A stretch of DNA of 64,000 nucleotides from Rhodococcus sp. P-2 (GTDB lineage Bacteria; Actinomycetota; Actinomycetes; Mycobacteriales; Mycobacteriaceae): positions 5,578,053 through 5,642,052 of the forward strand of contig NZ_CP066779.1 in the NCBI RefSeq assembly GCF_016598535.1, written 5' to 3'. Shown here one piece after another: positions 8,409 through 17,826 of the stretch. The notes beneath the pieces are model-generated. The model searched no databases. It saw nothing but the letters and a program-made list of their open reading frames with translations, and was not told where the DNA came from. The translations under genes and the position numbers were made by a program. Within the stretch, counting starts at the first letter, position 1; each line of letters starts with the position of its first letter.

Positions 8409-10073
8409 GTGAACGACACCGACAGTGGAGTTTCGCATCCGCACCGATCGCGACTGCTGAGCGTCGGCATCCTCCTCTCTGCCGGTTTACTGTGGTCCAC
8501 TCCCCTGGCCGCGGCAGCACCCGCCGTATCCGGGCCGGCAAGTTGCGTACCATTCGGAACCGCCCAACTGCCGCCAGGTGTGCCCTCCGGCGGTGGCCGA
8601 GTCGGGCTGGCGCACCTACCGACCTTCACCGGTTCGACGGCCCCTACCTCCGTCGAGATTCGCACGCCGATAACTCAATTCAATCGCTTCTGGGACTTCG
8701 CGCTCGTCGACCACGACCTGCTCGCCCGTCCGCGGGAGCCTGGCGTACCGACCACGGAAGCCTGGCATTTCGTGCCGATGCCCGAGTGCCTGCGTGGACG
8801 ACTGGTCGGGATATCGCTGGACGACGACGAACTGGTCGCAGTCGACGACAACGGCTGGATCTACACGATGGACAACGCGTCGCAGGATCCGCTGGTGTGG
8901 AACTGGACCTCAGCGTGGGGTGCGCCTCTGTGGAGTGGCCCAGGCAGACAACTCCCAGGCGACCGGCCGAACGGGTGGGCGCTGAGCGTCTCGTCGCCGT
9001 GGGACAACCGAACCTTCACCGACGTCGCGGGACGAATCCACTACGTCGGACTGGCCAAGATGACGATGATCCCCACCTTGACCGGGGACGGTAGCCGGAT
9101 CACCTATGCGGACCCGTGGCTGCCCAACGACGACAGCTACGAGATCGGCGGCCCGCTTGGTGGTCGGTTCCGGGCCGACTCGCTGTCGGCGGCTGGATCG
9201 ACCACCTTCGTGATGAACAAGTACGGCGACATGTACACCCGCACATTTGATTTCGACTCTTCGGGCTCCGACTCGATCTTCTTCCGATACAGCTGGGAAG
9301 ACCAGTCGGGTAAGCCCACCGCACCCAACCTCGTTGCAGAAACGCTCGACCGCAACACCGCAGCGATCCAACTTCCGGCGCCGGACTGGGTGCACCAGCC
9401 CAAGATTCCGGGTGAAGTCACATCCGCGATCAGTGTGCACTCACTCGGTCCCGGCCCGAACCGGCGCGAATTGCGCGTCGAGGGCCGCCGCGACGCTGAA
9501 TCCGGCTTCTGGCACAAGGATCTCGTCGGTGGCGTCTGGGAGTTCACACCGACAGGCGCTCCCATCCTCGGCACAGCGATCGAGAACACGCCGACAGACC
9601 GCTCGGCAGACACTCTCGCCCCCGCCGCCCCCTGGCACTTGTCCGCATCCCTGCCCGCTCGCAATGGCGCCATCGACGGCCAAACATTGATCGACATCGG
9701 GTTTCCGTACTCTGTCGTGGATCCGCGCCTGCTCGACGCCATCGGCCAGCACGCCCAGCCGTCCGGATACCAGCTGAAGGTGGACCACTTCGACCCGGCC
9801 GCCACTACCCGGACCGCGACCGTGACTGCACCTGATGGCACGGCGCTACCAGTCGTCCTGCACACCGCCGACGGGTTGAGGATGTCTCCCCGAGAGTCCG
9901 GCCTCGACAGCAATCCGCGCCACCTCGTCGGGGCAATCGAGATCCCGGCGACCGCGTACGCAGATCGGGCATCCAATCCGGCCTTGGATACGTTCGTGCG
10001 GGACTGGATGCACGGCAACCACATTGCGGCAATCACCCTCAGCGCCACCGACCACGACTTGGTGATCCGCTAG
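8409..10073 (+). CDS. large secreted protein of unknown function
   Basis: Starting at GTG 8409 the protein has 554 residues. It begins with a signal peptide (basic HRSR, then a hydrophobic run LLSVGILLSAGLLW and cleavage near AAAAPA). The mature part is rich in Trp, Asp and Gly, with stretches such as DDDELVAVDDNGWIYTM and GSTTFVMNKYGDMYT that suggest a beta-propeller-like or beta-rich fold. Only one or two Cys are present. No catalytic signature is recognised. The GTG is chosen because it places the signal peptide at the N-terminus; the leader region lacks a strong Shine-Dalgarno sequence, so translation may be leaderless. Monocistronic. Confidence 0.8.
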   Translation: MNDTDSGVSHPHRSRLLSVGILLSAGLLWSTPLAAAAPAVSGPASCVPFGTAQLPPGVPSGGGRVGLAHLPTFTGSTAPTSVEIRTPITQFNRFWDFALVDHDLLARPREPGVPTTEAWHFVPMPECLRGRLVGISLDDDELVAVDDNGWIYTMDNASQDPLVWNWTSAWGAPLWSGPGRQLPGDRPNGWALSVSSPWDNRTFTDVAGRIHYVGLAKMTMIPTLTGDGSRITYADPWLPNDDSYEIGGPLGGRFRADSLSAAGSTTFVMNKYGDMYTRTFDFDSSGSDSIFFRYSWEDQSGKPTAPNLVAETLDRNTAAIQLPAPDWVHQPKIPGEVTSAISVHSLGPGPNRRELRVEGRRDAESGFWHKDLVGGVWEFTPTGAPILGTAIENTPTDRSADTLAPAAPWHLSASLPARNGAIDGQTLIDIGFPYSVVDPRLLDAIGQHAQPSGYQLKVDHFDPAATTRTATVTAPDGTALPVVLHTADGLRMSPRESGLDSNPRHLVGAIEIPATAYADRASNPALDTFVRDWMHGNHIAAITLSATDHDLVIR

Positions 10074-10119
10074 CTGAAACCAGCGTCGCCCAGGCCCGTT
10101 CGTCCATTACGCTCTGTAG

Positions 10120-10389
10120 ATGGCCGAAACCACACGCGACGTGCCGATATCGCCCGTCGACGCGATTCACGGCCCGCACGGCCCGCTCGCGCTCGACGGG
10201 GCAGCGCTCGTCGAACTCTGGCCGCTTGGCCCGTTGGCCGGCAATGTTCGAGTCGGTTTCACAGCGGTGTCCTACAACGAATACTTCTGGATCGGAATCC
10301 AGGCGGATGCAGAGCATCTGCCTCCAGCTTCCAAGATCGCGCACGCCGTCGAGCGAGCTCTCGACGAAATAGCAAGCACTGCAATCTGA
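10120..10389 (+). CDS. orphan WS/DGAT C-terminal domain protein
   Basis: The 89 residues match the last part of wax-ester synthase/diacylglycerol acyltransferases (DUF1298-like): DGAALVELWPLGPLAGN, then VRVGFTAVSYNEYFWIGIQ and a final helix with ADAEHLPPASKIAHAVERAL. The N-terminal domain with the HHxxxDG active site is absent, so it cannot be an acyltransferase alone. It has its own ATG and normal codon use, so it is a small domain protein or an in-frame relic. No acyltransferase remnant lies upstream. Confidence 0.7.
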   Translation: MAETTRDVPISPVDAIHGPHGPLALDGAALVELWPLGPLAGNVRVGFTAVSYNEYFWIGIQADAEHLPPASKIAHAVERALDEIASTAI

Positions 10390-10667
10390 CTGTGCCCCGC
10401 AGGTGATGTCTTGATGTCAGACCCACTCCGCTCATCGCGGGTTCGCACACTCGACCACACCCGCCGAGTGCAGGAGTTCAAGCACCCGATATAGCTACCA
10501 CCCAGTAGTAATTTTGTGAGCCTTGACACATCAGTAAGGCACTCAATACTGTTCAGCGGACGATAGTCGTCTCTAATTCGGTCGACTCCAAATCTCCCGA
10601 AGACAAGGAACCGAGAACTGATGCGCAACAACCGAACCCACAGTGAATACTCCGCCGAGGGGATCCA

Positions 10668-12140
10668 GTGACCGAACCGAACGTCCAGTCGAGTTCTGTG
10701 ATTTCTCCGCGCCAGGCCGGAGGGCTCGCCGCCGTTGGCTTCCTCGCATTTTCCGAAGTCACCAGCGGAATGTTGCAGTCGTGGTACATACCACTCATAC
10801 CGAAAATCGGACAGAGGCTCGACGTCAACCCCGCACAACTCAACTGGGTCTTGGCGGCATACCTACTTTCCACCGTCATCTGCGTCCCATTACTGGCCAA
10901 ACTGGGCGACAAATACGGTCATCGTCGCATGGTGATGGTTGTGCTCGGCTCCGTAGCCCTCGGAACGATCCTGACAGCTGTAGCTCCGTCCTTCGGAATC
11001 TTCTTGTTGGGCAGGGTCATCCAAGGAACACTGGGCGCACTACTTCCACTCGAGCTTGCAATTCTCCGAGAACGAGCCGGTGCCGGTTCCGGACGCGCGA
11101 TCGGAATTCTCGTGGGGTGCCTTGGCGCCGGAGGAGCCGCAGGAACCCTTTTGGTCGGACTACTCGGAACCAACGCAAGCCTGACTCTGGTCCTCTTCGT
11201 GCCCGCTGCGCTCGCACTGGCAAGCCTTGCCACTATTGCACTGTTCGTTCCCGAAACATCCACCCGTGCAACTGGTTCCATCGACTGGACAGGTGCAGCA
11301 CTTCTTGGCATCGGCCTCGCGATCTTCCTTGTCGGGATCGGCAACGGAAGCAAATTGGGGTGGACTTCCACAACAACGCTCATGGCAATCGGTGGCGGCT
11401 TGGCGTTGCTTGTTGCTTTCGTCGCGCTCGAAAAGAAAATCAGCACCCCGCTGGTCGACTTGACCTTGTTGACGAAGGGTGGCGTGGGATTCCTGTTGGG
11501 ATTGACCAGCCTGTTCGGCTTGCAATTCTACGGAGCTGCCACTGTCTCAGCACTGTATTTCGCTTCCAAACCCGAAGTCGCCGGGTACGGGTTCGGTCTC
11601 GATTCGATGGGCATTGCCCTTGCAATCACTCCAGTACCCATCGCCGTCATGATTGCGTCGTCACTCGCCGACAGCGTTGCGCAAAGATTCGGCACCCGAA
11701 CGACACTGCAGATGTCGGCGATTCTGATTTCCACATGGTTTGCTGGATTGATCGTATTTCGAGACACTCTGTCTGGCTTCATTGCAATGGGATTGGTCGG
11801 CGGTACCGGAATCGGTTTGTTCGTCGCACTCCTTCCCGCTCTGGTAATTTCGCGCGCACGCCCGGAGGATTCCGCGATAGCGGGTGCTCTGTACAACACA
11901 TCGCGAACGGTTGCGGGTGCAGTCGCCGGAGCCGCCTTTACCGCAATTATGTCCGGCATGCTGATCAGCGGGTCGAAACTACCAACTGAGAGTGCGTTCG
12001 TCACTATCTGGGCCGTGTGCATCGGAGTGGGTGTTCTGATTTTCGTCTTGGTCCCCTTCCTCAGCAAGCTAGGCGGTAAAGCGTATCGACCCGAACCGAT
12101 TGAGCAATTGGTCGACATTCCGGTCCGAGAATCATCGTGA
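10668..12140 (+). CDS. MFS drug-exporter-like transporter (DHA2, about 14 helices)
   Basis: The 490-residue protein has the MFS motif A region (LAKLGDKYGHRRMV) and about 14 hydrophobic segments, the DHA2 (EmrB/QacA) architecture. The GTG start has GAGGGG about eight bases upstream. These are proton-driven exporters of drugs or toxic metabolites. A TetR gene follows on the same strand after a terminator, a common local-regulator arrangement. Substrate unknown. Confidence 0.9.
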   Translation: MTEPNVQSSSVISPRQAGGLAAVGFLAFSEVTSGMLQSWYIPLIPKIGQRLDVNPAQLNWVLAAYLLSTVICVPLLAKLGDKYGHRRMVMVVLGSVALGTILTAVAPSFGIFLLGRVIQGTLGALLPLELAILRERAGAGSGRAIGILVGCLGAGGAAGTLLVGLLGTNASLTLVLFVPAALALASLATIALFVPETSTRATGSIDWTGAALLGIGLAIFLVGIGNGSKLGWTSTTTLMAIGGGLALLVAFVALEKKISTPLVDLTLLTKGGVGFLLGLTSLFGLQFYGAATVSALYFASKPEVAGYGFGLDSMGIALAITPVPIAVMIASSLADSVAQRFGTRTTLQMSAILISTWFAGLIVFRDTLSGFIAMGLVGGTGIGLFVALLPALVISRARPEDSAIAGALYNTSRTVAGAVAGAAFTAIMSGMLISGSKLPTESAFVTIWAVCIGVGVLIFVLVPFLSKLGGKAYRPEPIEQLVDIPVRESS

Positions 12141-12146
12141 CGTTGT

Positions 12147-12178
12147 GCGGGAGGAGTCTTTGCCTCGATTCCTCCCGC
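12147..12178 (+). terminator. terminator after the MFS gene
   Basis: GCGGGAGGA pairs with TCCTCCCGC around a 14-base loop, seven bases after the stop codon of the transporter; the T-tract is poor. Confidence 0.6.
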
Positions 12179-12277
12179 TTCGAACGAGAAAGCGGCTTCA
12201 CTTCGCTGCACCGTCGAGATTGACCCGAACAAACGACTCGACACAGACCCGACGATGGCGCGTGGCATGATGGGTCC

Positions 12278-12910
12278 ATGTCGCGTGCCATGCCACAACC
12301 ATCTGGTCGTGGGCGACCCAGCGACCCGGACATAGAGACACGCATTCTTTCCTCTGCGTTGGATTTGTACGGAGAACTTGGTTGGGCGAGATTGAACCTC
12401 GATATCATCGCCCGACACGCCAAAGTTGGAAAAGCAGCACTCTACCGGCGATGGACGACCAAAGAGCAGATAATGTCGGATGCATTGCGATCGAGCAAGA
12501 GAACCGTCCTCGACTTCGATACCGGAACGCTTCGAGGAGACTTGATTGCGATCGGTCACGTCACGGTAGAGCAGTTACTCGGTAAGCACGGCTCAGTACG
12601 AATGCGAGCCATGATCGATGCAAAAATCTATCCCGAACTATTCGAGGGAGAAATTGCCGACTTTCGCAGTGAGAGCATTGCCGGCGGTCGCGAAATTATC
12701 TTTCGGGCAATCGAACGCGGAGAGATCAGCAAAGGAACGTCACCGGCCTTGATTCTCGACGCCGTGGCAGGAACAATTGAGCACCACTATTTGATGACCC
12801 CGATGTCCAAAATCAAAGAGTTCGAAGCCGGATCCGACACGTACGTCGAGTTGGTCGTCGACCTCGTTCTCGCGGGCCTCAAATCCCAACCCGGATCCAA
12901 CGACGAATAA
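12278..12910 (+). CDS. TetR-family regulator
   Basis: The 210-residue protein has the TetR N-terminal helix-turn-helix: ILSSALDLYGELGWARLNLDIIARHA, followed by KVGKAALYRRWTTKEQ. A ligand-binding all-helical C-terminal domain of the TetR_C (TetR-like C11) type follows. It probably represses the MFS gene directly upstream. The start region contains GCATGG/CCATGC symmetry that could be an operator. Confidence 0.9.
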   Translation: MSRAMPQPSGRGRPSDPDIETRILSSALDLYGELGWARLNLDIIARHAKVGKAALYRRWTTKEQIMSDALRSSKRTVLDFDTGTLRGDLIAIGHVTVEQLLGKHGSVRMRAMIDAKIYPELFEGEIADFRSESIAGGREIIFRAIERGEISKGTSPALILDAVAGTIEHHYLMTPMSKIKEFEAGSDTYVELVVDLVLAGLKSQPGSNDE

Positions 12911-13082
12911 CCAACACTGTTGCCGGTAGTTCGACCCCGACGGATAGCCGGGCGAACCATGGAACGATATTGCGCGTGGCGTTGGAACGGGACTCGAGGT
13001 CGTCGACGCTGAGCCCGGTCGGTCAGCATCCGAGCGGATCACGTCCCGTTCACATTTCGGCGCACGAGAAGGAGGCTTGGGA

Positions 13083-13541
13083 ATGACAGAGAACAGTAAT
13101 CCCACAATCTTGAGTTGGTCTGTGAAAGAGTCTCTGCTACAGTATATTCGCGTGCTGGGTGAGATTTCGTATGCGTCTGGCCTCGTTGAGCTGGGTGACG
13201 AATTGGTCTGGCCACTAGCGTCCGATCATCATGACGCAGACGGGGTTCGGATTGCCGAGTTCGGTGGCGCGATCCATCTTCGTGCTCACGACGGGCTTCT
13301 CGATATCGTCATTGCCGATCCGGAAGTTCGTGTGAACGAGACGCAGGGGCAACTGAGCGTGAGGACCGCTCTGGACGCGCCGGAACGCGTCGTGATTGCG
13401 ACCCTCGATGGTATCGAGAGCTCAGCGTCTGTCCTGCGAGCCGAAGTACAGGTGACCGCCGACGGCCCAGCTGTGTTCGGCGCCAATTACCCTTCGGGTA
13501 CGAGACTCTCGCCATTGACAATCGGCAGTGACCGCAACTGA
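13083..13541 (+). CDS. HtaA-domain protein without signal peptide
   Basis: The 152-residue protein is one HtaA domain: it opens with LSWSVKESLLQYIR, has FGGAIHLRAHDGLLDIVIADPEV in the middle and closes with AEVQVTADG and FGANYPSGTRLSPL. In corynebacteria HtaA domains bind haem at the cell surface. This copy lacks a signal peptide and membrane anchor, so it is either cytoplasmic or a HtaA-like domain with another role. ATG 13083 is preferred over TTG 13077 because GGAGG lies eight bases before it. Stand-alone gene. Confidence 0.8.
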   Translation: MTENSNPTILSWSVKESLLQYIRVLGEISYASGLVELGDELVWPLASDHHDADGVRIAEFGGAIHLRAHDGLLDIVIADPEVRVNETQGQLSVRTALDAPERVVIATLDGIESSASVLRAEVQVTADGPAVFGANYPSGTRLSPLTIGSDRN

Positions 13542-13559
13542 CAGACGTCTTGCGGTCTT

Positions 13560-14309
13560 TCAGAATGGATCGAGGGACACGTTGTCCTCCTCCCCCATCT
13601 CGACTGCGGACGCGTAACGCACTGCGTGGCGCTCCAACGCCACGGCTGCTTGGGCCTCCCCTTCCCACTGGTCCCGCAGAGTAGATCCGTTACTCGTCGA
13701 TCGCGAAACCCTCGCCGTCGAGAACTCGATGTCAGTGCGAGTGAAGGTGCACCGCTCGAAGTTGGTGGACGCGGAGAATCGCGCGCTTTGGAAGGTGCAA
13801 TCGACAAAGGCGGTATCGGCGAACTCCGCGCCTGCCAGGTCCGAGTCGTCGAATGCGCACCGCTCGAACAAGGTATTGGGCACAGAGCGGAGCCTGTGTG
13901 CTTTCATCCCGGTGAAATCGCAATCGACGACCTTCGGTCCGATCGTCAGACGCGAAGCAGTGACTCCCCGGAAACTGCATCGCTCGAATCGGCGATTGAG
14001 TCGTTGCTGACTCGTCAGCGCAGCGAAATCGAAACGGCAGTTGAACATCTCAGCCTCGAAGGCGGTGAGCGCGCCCCGTACGTAGCTCAGGTCAACACGT
14101 TCGAGTGCGAGGAATCTGATGTCGAGACCATCGCTACCGACGACTAGACCGCGCAGATCCACGAAACCGTCATCGGTCTCTGTCCAACGAGAAGTGAGAG
14201 TGTGAGGGGGCTTGACAATCCGCGACTGGACGACCAATTGCGCGCGCAGATTCTCGACATCCTCATCCGCCCAGCGGCGGCGCAGTGCGGTGATCTCGGC
14301 CTTCTTCAC
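13560..14309 (-). CDS. pentapeptide-repeat protein
   Basis: The C-terminal two thirds consist of repeats of the A(D/N)LXX type with Phe/Leu centres: FERCSFRGVTASRL, CDFTGMKAHRL, FERCAFDDSDLAGAEF, FVDCTFQSARF, FERCTFTRTDIEF. These build a right-handed quadrilateral beta-helix. Some members protect DNA gyrase; nothing here specifies a target. GTG 14309 (VKKAEITALRRRW) is chosen because residues before it are not protein-like, although the frame is open back to 14459. Convergent with the HtaA gene. Confidence 0.85.
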   Translation of the reverse strand: MKKAEITALRRRWADEDVENLRAQLVVQSRIVKPPHTLTSRWTETDDGFVDLRGLVVGSDGLDIRFLALERVDLSYVRGALTAFEAEMFNCRFDFAALTSQQRLNRRFERCSFRGVTASRLTIGPKVVDCDFTGMKAHRLRSVPNTLFERCAFDDSDLAGAEFADTAFVDCTFQSARFSASTNFERCTFTRTDIEFSTARVSRSTSNGSTLRDQWEGEAQAAVALERHAVRYASAVEMGEEDNVSLDPF

Positions 14310-14491
14310 AGATCGATCGTATCGAGCACCGAAAATCGGTGTGTGCCTGCCAAGAAGCGGGTCACCTGTAGCCGGCTCACTATCCGATTCATCCCGTCGT
14401 CGGGGCAACGCATATTGTCGAGAGGTCCTGACTGATTCGAGCCTGCAAGCCGGTGTCATCTCGACACTGTCGTCGCACTGGGAGGCGAAAG

Positions 14492-15376
14492 ATGTTCACA
14501 CCCGTGGAATTCGGCAAGGTCTCGGTGTTGATTCCGGAGAACGGTGGAGCCGTCCCCTACGGAAACACCGTGGTGGTGCGCGGATCCGAAGGCACCCTCG
14601 TCATGGACCCTTCCCTTTCTCTCGACCGCGACCCCGTCGGCGCGGATCTCGTATTCGTCAGCCACGGCCACGAAGACCACATCGCCGGACTACGTCACTT
14701 CGACACACCGGTTTACGCGCACCACCTCGACGCACCCGCGGTTGCATCCCTCGACACGCTGCTCACCAACTACGGACTTCCCCCAGGCCAACGAGCCGAG
14801 GTCCAGCAATCGATAGCAACTCAGTACGGCATCCCCTCGACGCACGAGAATGTGGCGGGGATCGATGACGGTCACGTCTTCGACCTCGGCGACCGCACCG
14901 CGACAGTCATTCATTTGCCTGGTCATACTCGCGGACACTGCGGCGTCCTTGTCGAGCCCGACGGCTTCTTCTACGTCGCCGACATCGACCTCACCTCCTT
15001 CGGCCCGATGTACGGCGATCTTGGCAGCAGCGTCAACGACTTTCTCGACTCCATCGACCACGTCGCAACGATCGACGCGCGTTGGTACGGAACTTTCCAC
15101 CAGAAAGGCGTAATCGAGGGCAGCGAGGAATTCCGTCGACGCTTGACCGCCTACCGGGACAAACTCCTCAGCCGCGAAGAACGACTCGTCAACTTCCTCG
15201 ATGAACCACAACGCTTGGAAGACATCGTCGCCCACCGCCTCGTCTACCGGCCCCACGTCAGTGCCCCGTACGTCGACGCCGTCGAACGGCGAACAGCGCA
15301 ACTTCACCTCGAACGACTTATCGCATCCGGCGCCGTCATCACAGTCGCAGACAAGACGTACCGTCGTGTCCTCTGA
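14492..15376 (+). CDS. MBL-fold metallo-hydrolase
   Basis: The 294-residue protein has the metallo-beta-lactamase metal motif SHGHEDHIAGL, a later His in HLPGHTRGHCGVLV, the metal-bridging Asp in FYVADIDLTSFGP and a final FHQKG His. It therefore keeps a full di-metal site. The C-terminal 80 residues are helical, as in glyoxalase II/lactonase-like members. The substrate is unknown. The ATG has GGGAGG seven bases upstream. Monocistronic. Confidence 0.88.
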   Translation: MFTPVEFGKVSVLIPENGGAVPYGNTVVVRGSEGTLVMDPSLSLDRDPVGADLVFVSHGHEDHIAGLRHFDTPVYAHHLDAPAVASLDTLLTNYGLPPGQRAEVQQSIATQYGIPSTHENVAGIDDGHVFDLGDRTATVIHLPGHTRGHCGVLVEPDGFFYVADIDLTSFGPMYGDLGSSVNDFLDSIDHVATIDARWYGTFHQKGVIEGSEEFRRRLTAYRDKLLSREERLVNFLDEPQRLEDIVAHRLVYRPHVSAPYVDAVERRTAQLHLERLIASGAVITVADKTYRRVL

Positions 15377-15429
15377 CGTTGGAGTAGGCAACCTGCCGCT
15401 CGACGATCACTCGTAGCATAATCTTCGGC

Positions 15430-15978
15430 ATGAATTGGAACAGTTCCACAGATACCGGATGGTTTGTCAATCTTGCCGAAGACGGTTCAGCCGTAACGAT
15501 TTTCGATCCATCGGGAAGCGTCTACGGCGCACTGTCCCCCACACACACGGACGAGGGCGATCAGACGCCAGGTAGAAGGAAGCGGGATTCGTCGCGCGCC
15601 GCTCGAGATCGACAGGCTCTCACCTTCCGCAAAGGCCATCCCGCAACACTTCGATTGTCCGGAGGGATGACCGGAACTGTGACAGATCAACAACCCAAGG
15701 CAATGCGTCGAAAGAACAAGCGATGCGAAGTGGTCATCTCCGACCGGACGTATGTCTTCGCGCATTCATCGAGTCGGAGAGCGACGGCTCTGCGCGACGG
15801 ATCCGCCTTGGCGCACATGGCCCGCGGACGCTGGTCAAACCGAAGTACCGTCACTCGGAAAACCGTGTCGGTAACGGACGCACTCGACGAGTGCGTGCTG
15901 ACGCTATTCCAGAAAGTAGTGACTCCCGGCCGTACCGGAGCATTCGATCAGGTGATATCGGACCTCAGCAGTATCTGA
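15430..15978 (+). CDS. hypothetical protein
   Basis: This 182-residue protein has an N-terminal beta-rich part (WFVNLAEDGSAVTIFDPSGSVYG), a basic middle and a C-terminal helix (DALDECVLTLFQKVVTP). It is reminiscent of a cytoplasmic beta-barrel/scramblase-like fold but no family is recognised. It starts at the only ATG in the region and lies 53 bases after the MBL gene, with which it may be co-transcribed. Confidence 0.55.
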   Translation: MNWNSSTDTGWFVNLAEDGSAVTIFDPSGSVYGALSPTHTDEGDQTPGRRKRDSSRAARDRQALTFRKGHPATLRLSGGMTGTVTDQQPKAMRRKNKRCEVVISDRTYVFAHSSSRRATALRDGSALAHMARGRWSNRSTVTRKTVSVTDALDECVLTLFQKVVTPGRTGAFDQVISDLSSI

Positions 15979-16256
15979 CACAGCGGTGCCGTCATGGTGT
16001 GGTTCCTCCATCGCTGGCTCGTTGCTGGGGATTGCCGTGGCGGACGAACTGTGCCGTACGCCACATTCAGTGGATCTCAACCGCACTCGAGACACTAGCT
16101 TTCAACTACCTGGTCCACGCGCATACCCGGATGAGGCAAGACTTCTTGCGTCATCGACTGATGTCCACGCGGTTTGTGGGTGACCGACCATCGGTATTCC
16201 TCAGGTTCAACCGGTTTCGGTAGAACATCACGGATCGGAAGGCTGGAACTCGAATC

Positions 16257-17627
16257 ATGGACACTGTCGACGACTTGGATTTACTCACCCAGCGACTGTC
16301 ACCGGGCGCGATGACCACCGATCCAGATCTCCTCCAATCCTATCGACAGGACTGGAGTTTCGACCCCGCAGCAGGCACACCGGTAGCCGTTGTTCGTGCA
16401 TCGACGACATCAGACGTGCAGGAGACCCTTCGCTTCGCCGACAGCCGAAGTATTTCAGTTGTCCCACGGGGCGCCGGAACCAGTGTCGTCGGCGGATCCA
16501 CGGCCATCGACGGCGCGATAACCCTCAGCCTCGAACGAATGAGATCGATCCGGATCAACGCATCGTCACGCACGGCAATCGTCGAACCGGGCGCACTCAC
16601 CAACGATGTGAAAGCCGCTGCCGCAAAAGAAGGTTTGTACTATCCACCAGACCCGTCGTCATTCGAGATCTGCTCGATCGGCGGCAACGCCGCAACCAAC
16701 GCGGGTGGTCCTTGTTGCGTGAAATACGGCGTTACCAGCGACTACATTCTGGGAATGACCGTTGTGCTAGCGGATGGGTCCATCGCTGAACTCGGCGGAA
16801 ACCGCATCAAGGACACCCCCGGGCTCTCGTTGACGAAGTTGTTCGTGGGCAGCGAAGGCACTCTGGGAGTGATAACCGAACTGACACTTCGGCTCATCCC
16901 TCAGCCCCCGACTCCTCACACATTGGTGGCCTTCTTCCCGCTGATGTCCGAGGCCGTCACCGCCGCACGGGACATCACAAACCACACACGCCCCTCAGAA
17001 CTCGAAATCCTCGACAATGCCGCCATCAAGGTGGCTGAAGAGTTCCTTCGCATGGAACTCGACACCGACGCCGGGGCACTCCTCATCGGGCGCTCCGACG
17101 CCGGCAACGCCGCAGAGGCCGAGATGGAACTGATGCGCACGTACTGCGAAAAACGGGGAGCCTCAGCTGTATTCGTCACCGACGACCATCACGAAGGTGA
17201 GCTGTTCATCCGTCCGCGCTACGCCGTCTACGAAGCCTTCGAGCAGAAAGGCGTGGTCATCGGCGACGATGTTGCCGTCCCGATCGACAAGCTCCCTGAG
17301 CTCACCGACGGTATAGCCGACATAGCAAATCGCAACAACACCACTGTCGTCAGCTACACCCACGCCGCGGACGAGCTCACACACCCCGTCCTCAACTATC
17401 CGGTCGGCGACGAAGCGGCCGCAGCATCTGCAGCCGCGGCGAGACGAGAGATCTATGACCTCGTGAGGGCACTGGGAGGGACCGTGACAACAGAATACGG
17501 CGTGGGACAACACAAACGAGGAAACCTGTCGAATGCCTTGGACCCGGTCGTGATCAAGCTGAACAGGGCAATCAAGAACGCCGTCGACCCCAACAACATC
17601 TTGAACCCGCGCGTTCTGATCCCGTAG
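16257..17627 (+). CDS. FAD-linked oxidase, GlcD / D-lactate dehydrogenase family
   Basis: The 456-residue protein has the PCMH-type FAD domain (VVPRGAGTSVVGGSTAIDGAI, IEP-type GALTNDV, FEICSIGGNAATNAGG, KYGVTSDYILGM) and a C-terminal FAD-oxidase C domain that ends in the typical EYGVGQHKRG and PNNILNPRVLIP. It oxidises a 2-hydroxy acid such as glycolate or D-lactate to the 2-oxo acid; the electron acceptor is not shown. It is alone, without the GlcE/GlcF partners, which favours a D-lactate/D-2-hydroxyacid dehydrogenase. Confidence 0.9.
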   Translation: MDTVDDLDLLTQRLSPGAMTTDPDLLQSYRQDWSFDPAAGTPVAVVRASTTSDVQETLRFADSRSISVVPRGAGTSVVGGSTAIDGAITLSLERMRSIRINASSRTAIVEPGALTNDVKAAAAKEGLYYPPDPSSFEICSIGGNAATNAGGPCCVKYGVTSDYILGMTVVLADGSIAELGGNRIKDTPGLSLTKLFVGSEGTLGVITELTLRLIPQPPTPHTLVAFFPLMSEAVTAARDITNHTRPSELEILDNAAIKVAEEFLRMELDTDAGALLIGRSDAGNAAEAEMELMRTYCEKRGASAVFVTDDHHEGELFIRPRYAVYEAFEQKGVVIGDDVAVPIDKLPELTDGIADIANRNNTTVVSYTHAADELTHPVLNYPVGDEAAAASAAAARREIYDLVRALGGTVTTEYGVGQHKRGNLSNALDPVVIKLNRAIKNAVDPNNILNPRVLIP

Positions 17628-17706
17628 AGGCCACAAAGGTCGAGTAATCAGCGACCCGAGTTCGGCACACATCCTCCCGAATCTCGGTCCGAAGTCTCAA
17701 CCGAAA

Positions 17707-17739
17707 AATCTGGCACTCGAGGTTGCAGAGTGCCAGATT
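17707..17739 (+). terminator. terminator after the FAD oxidase
   Basis: AATCTGGCACTC and GAGTGCCAGATT form a perfect 12-bp stem with a nine-base loop, followed by CTTTGGTT, 80 bases after the stop codon. Confidence 0.8.
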
Positions 17740-17826
17740 CTTTGGTTATCATGTTCTCGCACAGTGAGTTCGGTCGCCGTCGAGGTGACGGTGACCTTTC
17801 TTCGACGATACGGGAGGTGTGTTGCT

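Noticed and set aside
10643..11989. A 448-codon frame overlapping the DHA2 MFS gene
   Set aside because: It is a frame-shifted shadow; the MFS frame has clear membrane segments and a proper ribosome-binding site.
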